This document shows positions 24,201 to 33,331 of a DNA stretch of 64,000 nucleotides, in pieces. Numbering within the stretch: the first letter of the stretch is position 1; every line of letters begins with the position of its first letter. The notes under the pieces were generated by a model. It was not told the origin of the DNA. It did not search any database and was given only the letters and a program-made list of their open reading frames with translations. This DNA comes from Leptasterias polaris (lineage: Eukaryota; Echinodermata; Asteroidea; Forcipulatida; Asteriidae): NCBI GenBank assembly GCA_037783415.1, contig JAZGTN010000064.1, positions 3,521,001-3,585,000 of the forward strand, read 5' to 3'. The translations under genes were made by a program, and so were the position numbers.

Positions 24201-25140
24201 TTCATTTCAGATTGTTTAGATTCTTTATTTTATTTTATCGATCGCATCAAAACTTTTTCACTAATTGTTGTTTTCTATTTTGGGGGAAAATTTCAAGTTC
24301 AAATTGTTTAGTTTGCAAACCAGCTGCTATAGATGTTCATATGAAGTTCGAAATGATCAGATATCTTGAAATGCTCCTAATTTATTCATGGAAATGCTAT
24401 TTTTTTCTCAAATGAAAACATCCACCTAAATGTTTATTTAGAATAATACATAGTCAATTACTCCGATCTAATGCTCTGTTTTTATGACTGCGGGATTACA
24501 AAAAATATATAAAATTCACAGAACTCGGGAAAATACTGAATATACATTGCTTAGCAAAAAGCACACGTAACGAACAATTTTGATCTAGCTTTTACAATGA
24601 ATTATTCCCTTTTTGTACAAGATTGTGATCAGCTTTATTGGAGCACTCACAAGCCCGAGTACACCCGAGAAACAGTACTTCATCCCCCCTACCGGCTACA
24701 TTGAAACGTTTTGCAAATTCGGTTACGGTTTCCTGGTATCGACAGTCTACAACCTCCTGTTGATCCTGGCTTGCTGCTTCTTCGCATTCAAGGCCCGCCG
24801 GGTACCAAGCAACTACAACGAATCCAAGTTCATCGCTTTGAGTGTTTACTCCACACTGGTATTCGGCATGGCAGCGGTGCCCGTCTACATTACCGCTGTG
24901 TACACACTACAGAAGGTAGCAACGTTCTGTCTTGCATTAATCCTGAACGCGTTCTTGACGCTCTTTTGCGTCTATCTGCCCAAACTGTACGCCATACGGT
25001 TTGATGTCAAGGTAGAACTGTGCGAGTGGAAGGCGAGCACGTCTGTGTCTGCCGTGGTTTCTAGCACAGTACCGACATCCCAGCAGAGGAACCTGGTCAA
25101 CCCAACGGCAGGCCCTGCGTCCTCTGCTGCCGGTATGTAA
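21220..25140 (+). CDS. Class C GPCR, mGluR-like, complete copy B
   Basis: Two exons, 21220-23247 and 24622-25140, join in phase 0 (CTCACG|GTAGGC; TTTTTGTACAAG|ATT) to give 848 residues. Residues 1-20 are a signal peptide. About 30-480 form a Venus-flytrap domain, 487-539 a nine-cysteine linker (CCFGCQRCPKN...CHECPKDLWP), then seven TM segments with LLKVNRIHRIFE after TM3, FKARRVPSNYNESK before TM6 and PKLYAIRF after TM7. Against mGluR1, aligned by eye, the alpha-amino-acid contacts are kept (S141, T164, D184, Y212, D293 for rat S165, T188, D208, Y236, D318). The side-chain carboxylate contact R78 becomes V64. An amino-acid ligand other than glutamate is a reasonable inference. A GTATGT overlapping the stop could extend the tail. 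A MITE sits in the intron. Confidence 0.92.
23547..24155. mobile_element. 609-bp inverted-repeat MITE in receptor B intron
   Basis: Ends AGAGAGGTTTTGCAAGCGTA and its near-complement ending GCGAAACCTCTCT, each followed inward by GGATAC/GTATCC hexamer repeats. No ORF. Present in the same intron position of all three receptor copies (1-303 partial, 52802-53410), so it predates the whole array. Confidence 0.85.
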
Positions 25141-26422
25141 ACTGACCATATCAGAGATACGAGAGTGCACCCCACCATATAAACTCCCATAGCTTACAGT
25201 GCAAATTTGCTAAAATAATCAAAAATAATCTTAAAATACTTACAAGTCTCGAAGATTTTTAAAGAAAGGGAAAATTCTCCATTGACTCTTGAACTTTTAT
25301 TTGTTGTTCTTTTTGATAGTGGATTCCTAAAACCCGTTCAGTTATTTTCACTAGAAACGAAAACACCTTTATTCAACGCTGTAATTTTCCCAACGTCCCT
25401 ACGTCCCTACGCTTATTGTCAATTTATTCTAATTTTTTCTAGGGCCTGTATCATCCAAAACACCTCAAGTTGGGGGTCACAACCCCAGGTTCACACTTGG
25501 GCAACATGTTTATCATACAAGGCCCCCTTATTATTTTCTTTGACCTTCAAATAATTATGTGCAAAATGGAATATGTTGAGGGTCTACAAAATATTACCGA
25601 GGCCGACGCTCTGTTTTAATCTTATTTAGTGGGTGCACCCTCTAACCCACGCTGTTGTCAAGTATTCATAATAAAGATCCGAACTTGAGCACTTGTTGTT
25701 GTTATGGTCTAGTAGCTAGTATAGCTAAATCTTGACACGAGGTTGTGATCCACACTTACGCGCGTTATTCTTGTTAACAAACACAACATCGACTTATGTG
25801 AATCGTATGAAACACATTTTTAATCACTGGTTTTAAAGTTGTTCTTTCATAGAGTAATTGTTTTTCATTTAACCATCACGTATTTTGTAAGTCTCAATTA
25901 GTATTAGTGAAGAGGCTTCAGTAGTCGGTATTTGCACTGAAGTAGAGTTATACAAAGAGAAAGAGGTCAGACTTTACAAAATCGCATTTTGTGCTTGTTT
26001 TGAGTCTTCTGAGCGGTATAATAAGAAGAGATCTGGAAGCTCATTTCATATCGCTCATTTTACACCTGACTGCTTCAGTCACACTAATAGTAAAAGTTGA
26101 CCATGTTGTGTCGTGCTGTCGTTTTACCTAAGAGTGTAAGGGGTCAAAATAGGAGACTGCATGTTTTATCCTCACTGTTTTATGTTAAGTAAATAGTTAA
26201 TGTCTTACTCACAATTTGTTTAGTGTATTTTAATCGCCGTTTGGAAGATCACTCGGTGCTAGCGCAATGATATAAACAGTATCAGAGTGCTGATTTTAGT
26301 ATTAATTAAAACCTTAGAAATTAGTATTGTATATGATAACAAAGATGAGTCCTAGTAGGCCTAAATGTTAACGATTTTATTTTGCGGCTCAAAAGAATAC
26401 AAATTATCTCCTAACATAATTT
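25141..26422. other. Intergenic, downstream of receptor copy B (C-type sequence)
   Basis: Non-coding. Nearly identical to 54396-55677 and clearly different from 1296-3631, including absence of the MITEs and the 871-bp element. No gene seen. Confidence 0.6.
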
Positions 26423-26466
26423 TTCAGTTGAAATCTCGGTTTGGTAGAAACAGCAGCAGAGGAACG
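26423..26466. other. Mapped crossover interval of the tandem duplication
   Basis: The last site where unit 2 agrees with copy C against copy A is the T at 26422 (TAATTTTTCAG versus TAATTGTTCAG). The first site where it agrees with A against C is about 26467 (ACGGTTTTTGTAAAG versus ACGGGTTTTTTTAAAG). All three copies are identical between. This is the signature of unequal homologous exchange. Confidence 0.85.
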
Positions 26467-27020
26467 GTTTTTGTAAAGTTCGGGGCAAAGTCTTAATTAT
26501 TAAAACCACTTTCAGGTGCCACTAAAATTGCCCACCTTATTACTAAAAGGGAATCAGTTTGATAAAAAAAAATCATTTACTTGCTGTAGACCAAACTTCT
26601 TTAATTGTTCTACTCTAACTCACACTATAACTATAAATTTAATAGTATGTTACGAAAGGTTTGCCAGGGTAATTTCAACAAAAATTCATTCAATTTAACA
26701 TCCTGCTCATTCTATTGTGTTGGGACATTAATGCTCCGTTGGATAAGCTTTCAACAGCCATAGGGAGTAATTTAAAGTTTAGCATTCACTGGTCAAATAA
26801 GATCATTCAAATTCATTAGGTTTCGAAGATCATTCAATTTCACAAAATACAACAGCAAGAGGCTGGTGAACAATTCAATTTCTCTAGTGTTGAAATAGGC
26901 ATTGTTAGAATGTAATCTTGATTATCTGTGAATGAAGTAAAGTGTCTGAATCGAGCCTGAATGAGAAGAATGAACTCATAATGTGCACGAAAACGAAGTT
27001 GATTGCAATTAGTAGCTTAA

Positions 27021-27524
27021 TTAAGCTGCAGAAGACACACAACTCAGCTGCCCGTCTTGTTGTGCAGGCAAGCAGGTTGGCCTCCATCACTCCAATACTA
27101 AAAGAATTACACTGGCTGCCCATCAATGAGCGAATCGTATACAAGGTTCTGTTGCTGACCTACAAGTTAGTCTTTGTCCGGTTTAGCTCCTGAATATTTA
27201 TCATGTCATATCAAACATTTTGTTCCTGGAAGAGTCGGCCTTCGATCATCAACAGATATGAGACTGGTAGAGTTAAGAACTAATAGACCATGGGGGACAG
27301 GGCCTTTGCGTCAGCAGCCCCTCATCTTTGGAATTCTTTACCATTGTCATTGAGGTCATGCTCCAACATACCAGCATTTAAGAGACAACTAAAAACACAT
27401 TTGATGGCCATAGCATTTAAATAGTTACTTAAAGTTATTTGTTTTTCAATGTAAAGATTTCTTGTAGGCATTTTTAATGGATTATGTGCGCCCTATAATG
27501 TACATTATTATTATTATTATTAAT
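27021..27524 (+). mobile_element. LINE 3' fragment, duplicated copy
   Basis: Same fragment as 4230-4733, at offset 22791, with a few substitutions (for example INERIVYK versus INERIAYK). It was carried by the segmental duplication and is not an independent insertion. Confidence 0.85.
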
Positions 27525-29984
27525 AAAGGGAACCCTAGTTTGACGGAATTAGAAAAACATGCGTAAATTTATGTTCGTGTTAAGGAAACTTAATTTATGT
27601 TTACTGAAAATGATCGGGGAAACCACCAGCTTGCGGACGTCATGCATAAACAAGGATAATTATTTCCTCGTATAACCTAATTCATTTTCTTGTATGACAC
27701 GAACCCCGTTGTCTGCTGTTATTGTTTTAGACCTGTTCATTGGACTATTAAAACAATAAGTTAGTTTAATTTTAAATCTGTAATCACGGTCCTGTTTCTT
27801 TGTTTGTTTGGGGTTTTTTTACATTGTGGCGCGTGCACACAGGATGACCTTTTAGCTTCAATGGTTTTAGCGTGGCGAATAGCTTTCCACATTATATTAC
27901 TTGTGTATGTTTGAACCATAGAGGGCGTTGTACTGCGCTACCATAACGAAATGGTGTTTTTGTGACACCAACCACGCTAGGAGGCGTTATTGATAGTGCT
28001 TACTCAGCTATCTTGGTTGTAATTTTGAATGACAATTATTTGTGTGAGTGGTGACTTCGGCTTTCATGAAGGCGTAAACAGGACTGACACAGTGACAGCA
28101 TTCTTCACAAGCACAAATGAGATGAGGAAAATTGTATGTTATGACTACGGGTTTTACACCATGCAGCATCTTAAAGGTACGAGGTTGAAATTGTTTCCCC
28201 TTTCAATTTAAATGTTAACAATGAGTTTAAATGAAACGTTTTAGAGTAGATTCGGAATGTCATTTTCTGGTGGCGAAATAATCTTCAGGCAGGGATCGAG
28301 GATAAAGATTTCCTTGTCCGCAGGACCTCGGTTACATTGACTGGCCGTTTGTATTGCCGTGTTCGTAAGGTAGACACTAAAGGGTAATCTGTAGACGCAA
28401 CCCTGCTTGACATCCCCGTTTCATCATAGAGTTATGTACCACTGTATGGGTTCCATTTTATTGAGAAAACAGTTACCTTTTACCATTAGAGTCAGCCAGT
28501 ATTCACTGTAGCCAACATGCATGACATGGCCGCTGTAATATGTCAAGTCGTATACCGGTACTACAGACAACGAAGAAATTCCTCTTCCATTGTATGTTTT
28601 GTTTGCAATATTGACTTAATCTTGATGCATTGCTCCATGCATTCAGTGAAAGTTTCCCTGACTATTGAGTACAGTGCCACAATGGCACCCTCAGCACTTT
28701 GAAAAGTTCAAGGGAAGGTGGTGTCAACTCCGCAGCAGTTATCAAGACAAGTTATCAAAGAAGAAAATCTGCACAGCAAATTCAATACACACTTCGTTTT
28801 ACTGCAACAAACATACATGTGTACACATTTCTTCTGAAAGCGCCCTCTTTTGAATCAACCTCGTCCATTCCATGTTAATGTTAGCAATAACGTCCCTTCT
28901 TGTGCTAGTTTTTCAAAGGTAGAAAAATATGTCGCGTTTGAAAATAGTAAAGTGTGGTGTAAACCTCCCGGAAGATTCTGTGGACTGCTTTTAGAGATAG
29001 AGATAGAGTCCCTTCGTCCGATAAGGGGGTGGTTGGGGGGGGGGGGGGTCTGGGGGAGTCCTCCTCATCGAATCTGAGCTTGGGTTCAATTTAGACTCGA
29101 GAACAGTCATGACTCCAAGACCGGTCTCGAGTTCTCCAATTAAACAAATAATAATAATATCCCATCAACCTGTGAAAATGTCGTCAAGCTGAACCCTTAT
29201 TCAGCTGGCAAAATTAGTTATAAAATTCATTAAGCCTGCTAAATTGCTATGAAGTTGGTACGCTGATGTGTTGAGAAAATTGCATTTGCATTTCAAGTAA
29301 GCAAAATGTATTTGAAAAAATTAGAAATCAACTTTAAAAAGTCAAACATTCATCTTAATCAAACATACACCTTGGCACTGACGATAGAGGCTAAAGTTAG
29401 CCTTATCACCTAGTCATAGGAAGGTCATTAATACGTAAACCATATTATTTAAAGACCGATACAGTTGTGGGCACGTATATGAATCAGACTAGATTTGCGG
29501 TAACGTCAACTCTTTTGTGACTTTGTGTGGTTCTGATAACATTTAATGGTTTATTCTTCTGCCATTAGCTCTGCTTCGGCTTACTTTTCTGCTCTTCGAA
29601 AACACGTAAGTTATTCTGACTAAATTGTTTTTCAACAGACGCAAGCAACAACTTAAAAAAGCTACCGTTTACTAGACATTTTTTCCCATCACCACTGTCG
29701 TGTTCACTAAAACAAGAAATCGTTTTTACATCGTTATTTGGGTATTACATAGCAACTTTCTGAAAAAATACTGCTGCATATGCACAGCTAGAAATCGGTG
29801 CTCATTGAAAAATATTTTCAACAGCCTTTTAATGTGTACCCTTTTAATAGCAAAACAATTCCCAAATTATGTGCCACAAAATCGTACTAGCGAAGACAAA
29901 TATGCACACCGTTGTGTGTTTCATTACTGGGAGAGTTGATAAAAAGGGTGTTTTTGTGGATCGAGTGAATAATGTAAGTTAAAG
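27525..29984. other. Long intergenic spacer, unit 2
   Basis: Equivalent of 4734-7189. No convincing gene. G tract 29035-29048 (14 G). Confidence 0.5.
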
Positions 29985-30262
29985 GGGATACATTTTGTGT
30001 ATCCCTTGATCCTCGTAACTAACCGGCAAAGATAAGAGGATAGATATTCTATCCCTTCTTCCCCCAACACAGCCTATATAGTTTTTTGTTTTTTTTTGCC
30101 ATTGTTCCTCAAACCCAGCTGAAAAGAGGAGGGTATAAATTGTTTATCCTTTGTTCCTCAAACCCAGCTAAAAATGGAAGGGGGAACGTTTGTTTTATCC
30201 CTTGCCCCTCAATTCCAGCTGAAACGAGATCTATTATCATTTTTTCCTAAAATCCATACTGT
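29985..30262. repeat. Degenerate tandem repeat, unit 2
   Basis: Same array as 7190-7500, about 25 bp shorter through loss of a segment after CAACACAGCC. Confidence 0.7.
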
Positions 30263-30614
30263 CTTCTTGTTTAATTTTATCGGTGTTTTCTGATTACCAA
30301 AAATGCAATTAAAAATGAACCTGTTTTAGATGCATTAACAAATAATGTCATTAAACCGCGCTTGGCCCAGACTATACAGTAACGAGTCGGTCTATTATTG
30401 AAATCTAATAAGTCATTTTGCCCGATATGGGGCAGAGAGTATCCCCCACTAAAATCCTCTGCAGAATACCTGAGATTCCAAACGGAAAAGATTGCATTGT
30501 CATGGTTCGTGACAAGCTTTTGTATAGCAATCTCCAGATGGACAAAGTCTTGTACCATTGTGCCATACCCATTCATTCAGAATTGCGTATGGGCGTTGGC
30601 CGTCTGTGCGGCCC

Positions 30615-31275
30615 CTTAATGTAGCCCGAGCCCTAAATGTCGCCCGACCTAAATGTCAGTGTTGGAGGTCTCGGCCGAGGTCTCGGTCTCCCCCTCGGAC
30701 TGTAAGGTCTCCCCCTCCCCCTCGGTCTCGGACTGCAAGGTCTCGGTCTCGGTCTCGGACTTTGAGGTCTTGACTCCAACACTGCTAAATGTAGCCCCAA
30801 ACCTGTACCTTAATGTCGCCACGACCTAAATGAAGCCCCAAACTTGTACCTAAATGTCGCCACGACCTAAATGAAGCCCCAAACTTGTACCTAAATGTCG
30901 CCACGACCTAAATGAAGCCCCAAACTTGTACCTAAATGTCGCCACGACCTAAATGAAGCCCCAAACTTGTACCTAAATGTCGCCACGACCTAAATGAAGC
31001 CCCAAACTTGTACCTAAATGTCGCCACGACCTAAATGAAGCCCCAAACTTGTACCTAAATGTCGCCACGACCTAAATGAAGCCCCAAACTTGTACCTAAA
31101 TGTCGCCACGACCTAAATGAAGCCCCAAACTTGTACCTAAATGTCGCCCCGACCTAAATTTAGCCCAAAACTTGTACCTAAATGTCGCCCTGATCAAAAT
31201 GTAGCCCCAAACCTGTACCTAAATGTCGCCCTGATCTAAATGTAGCCCCAAACCTGTACCTAAATGCCGCCCCGA
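30615..31275. repeat. Expanded 41-bp minisatellite, long allele
   Basis: After the same TCTCGG block come at least eight near-identical 41-bp units (CACGACCTAAATGAAGCCCC AAACTTGTACC...) from about 30810 to 31150, then variant units. Unit 1 has only one such CACGACC unit plus variants, so the array grew or shrank after duplication. Confidence 0.92.
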
Positions 31276-31521
31276 CCTTTAAGTTGAGCGATTGAAATGC
31301 CAACCCTGATTTCCTTTTAAATTGTTTTAAAGACCGGACCTATTGTTTGCGACTTTACCCAAAGTAGAGTGCACATTTTAAATAAACACTTTTGTACTCA
31401 TCTGAATTAAGAGATTTCAAAATATTTTATTTTAATAACAGCGAAGTGACTTACAGCAAAGTAACTTACAAAAAGGAACAAAGTTAACATAAGAAAGCTT
31501 TTTGCTTGTGAGCGACTGATT

Positions 31522-31663
<142 letters not shown>

Positions 31664-31757
31664 CTGAATATAGTTTTGTTTGAAAGCGCGTCTAATCCAA
31701 ACGTCAGGGTCATGTGGTTTTGAGTGCGGGAAGTTTGAAATCAATGAAGCGTACGCG

Positions 31758-31765
31758 TATATAAG
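31758..31765 (+). promoter_or_regulatory. TATA box of the gag-like element
   Basis: TATATAAG lies about 105 bp before the ATG at 31869. About 30 bp downstream is TCGGTCAGTCAGTTC, which contains an initiator-like TCAGT. The spacing fits RNA polymerase II initiation near 31790. Confidence 0.6.
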
Positions 31766-31868
31766 CCGACAATAGGTTCGGTCAGTCAGTTCAGGCCGTA
31801 ACACCGCACACGTTAAGTGTTAACTTGGTGTTATACAATTCTGTTGTTACTGGTTATCTTTCACAGTC

Positions 31869-32543
31869 ATGGCTTCCAGTGATACTAACCAACCTACAGT
31901 TTTTAATCCAGAAGCACTCTTTGATAAGTTCAAGGATTATTTCAATCATAAATTCGAGTCTTTGAGTAACAGTAACCAAAACACAGACGACAGCAGTATA
32001 AAGGAGCTTCGGAACAAGCTAGAGGCGAAAGATCTAAAACCTGACAATGCAGCACAATTTGAATTTTGCGGCAAGTTAGAGATCGCCCTTGACAAGATCA
32101 AGATATCTCTACTGAAGAAGGGCAACATCCAAGAAGCCATCGAAGGGATCCAAGAAGCTGAGGAGCTGGTATCAGAACGGAAGAAGAAGATTAAGATTGC
32201 AGATGGTAGCAAGGCAGGTTGGATAACAGTCCAACACCTAGACAAGGCAGGAGACAAACAGTCTGCTGAAGAGAGGAAGCGGGTCCAGATCGCAGAAGAA
32301 TCTGCGTTAAAAGAAGGCAGGAAGCGACCCCGTAAAACACCTAACTCGAGTGATGTCGGCGCCAAGAGATATTACGATCCTAGTGATCGTTATCTTTTTC
32401 GAGGTATATTTTTTTTTTATTTTTTTTTTTTTTTTATTTATTATCATTATTTTTTTTTTTTTTTTTTTTTTTCATTACCCCCTCACTGTATACTTTGTTA
32501 TAGTTCATCAACGTTGTGCTCCGGCCTATTTCCCATGCTATAA
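31869..32543 (+). CDS. DIRS-type gag-like protein, N-terminal part
   Basis: The reading frame starts MASSDTNQPTVFNPEALFDKF and is open for 224 residues, but only the first 175 or so look like protein; the end (FFFYFFFF) is translated poly-T. The segment AIEGIQEAEELVSERKKKIKIADGSKAGWITV parallels DIAEGLSL..RQKLVRLADSSEMGWRVV in the gag of the DIRS element at 59.0-62.9 kb, which identifies the family. No zinc knuckle is reached. GAG|GTATAT at about 32402 may be a splice donor leading out of the ORF. Function in the cell is unknown beyond a presumed nucleocapsid role. Confidence 0.6.
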   Translation: MASSDTNQPTVFNPEALFDKFKDYFNHKFESLSNSNQNTDDSSIKELRNKLEAKDLKPDNAAQFEFCGKLEIALDKIKISLLKKGNIQEAIEGIQEAEELVSERKKKIKIADGSKAGWITVQHLDKAGDKQSAEERKRVQIAEESALKEGRKRPRKTPNSSDVGAKRYYDPSDRYLFRGIFFFYFFFFFIYYHYFFFFFFFSLPPHCILCYSSSTLCSGLFPML

Positions 32544-32655
32544 TAAATTAACTGAAACAAAACCTTTGTATCATGTAGTGTTTAGTTTATTTCTTGTCGT
32601 CCATAGAAAATGAAACTGCTTTTCATGCGTATGAGCGTAGCGAAGAAGCATGAAA

Positions 32656-33331
32656 TGTGTGTATAAGGGGAAGAGTGAAATCATACATTCAGCCGTGTGC
32701 AAGCAAAACATGAGATGAGACTAGGTGTGACCACAACAAAAATCATTTTGAGGTATTCGATATGTGCATCATATACACAAATTTAAGAGAAGGACACGCA
32801 AAGCAAATAGTAGGTCCGGAACGCACTCAAGTTCAAAAAGCTTTTAGGTTTAAATATTTATGAAAATTCTCCCCCTGTTGATGGAGAATCATGTGTGGAA
32901 ACTAAAGCTTTAAAAAAACGTATGAGGCGTCATGAGTATAGTTCTTTAAAAGGGATGGGGGGAATGGAAATGGTTAGAGGGCAAAGCCACAAGGGGAGCA
33001 GGTGTTGACTGGGGGGGATAGGATGGAGGGTGTGAGAAAGAAGGAAACTGCCCAATTTGTCTTAAAAGAATACGCGCTGGGACGTGTTTATGGTGGTGTG
33101 GGAAATTTGAAACTAATTCCGGTGTTTGTCAGCAAGGTTAAAACAGGGGTGGGGCAGCGCAGGGTTTTAACTAACTTACGGGAAAGCGGCTTTTTTGCAT
33201 GTGCTGTAATCGTAACGGAAATACGTTGCAACCAAACTTGTGTGCCACGCTGCAAGTAATTAGTCTGTTCCATAGTATAGCTCAGTTCTAGTTTTCGTAA
33301 TTCGGACAAACCTTTGGGGATATTTTGGGTC
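32656..33331. other. 3' flank of FAMeT gene 2
   Basis: Near-identical to 11855-12529. No independent gene. Confidence 0.5.

Larger units (their letters stand above)
3654..26444. repeat. Segmental tandem duplication, unit 1
   Basis: The first copy of the recent duplication, with nominal borders at the middle of the crossover interval. Offset to unit 2 is 22791 bp at its left edge. It carries one FAMeT gene, one UGT-like pseudo-exon and the complete receptor copy B. Base identity to unit 2 is near-complete outside insertions and homopolymers. Unit-specific insertions here are the SINE 7799-8179, the element 8642-11489 and the hairpin/SINE block at 14.1-14.4 kb. Confidence 0.9.
31666..32655 (+). 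mobile_element. Truncated or non-autonomous DIRS-like element
   Basis: About 990 bp inserted between the TGAT array and ATGTGTGTATAAGGGG, absent from unit 1. It contains a TATA-type promoter, a 5' leader, a gag-like ORF (31869-32543), a poly-T/pyrimidine-rich stretch (32405-32472), an AATAAA-containing region (about 32542) and a short imperfect inverted repeat at the right end (TTTTCATGCGTATGAGCG...GAAGCATGAAA). No RT, RNase H or recombinase. Either internally deleted or a gag-only derivative. Confidence 0.65.

Noticed and set aside
30810..31275. Regular 41-bp direct repeats that resemble a CRISPR array
   Set aside because: Units are contiguous with no unique spacers and the genome is eukaryotic; it is a minisatellite.
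32380..32543. Phe/Tyr-rich C-terminus of the gag-like ORF
   Set aside because: It is translated poly-T and poly-TA; not treated as protein.
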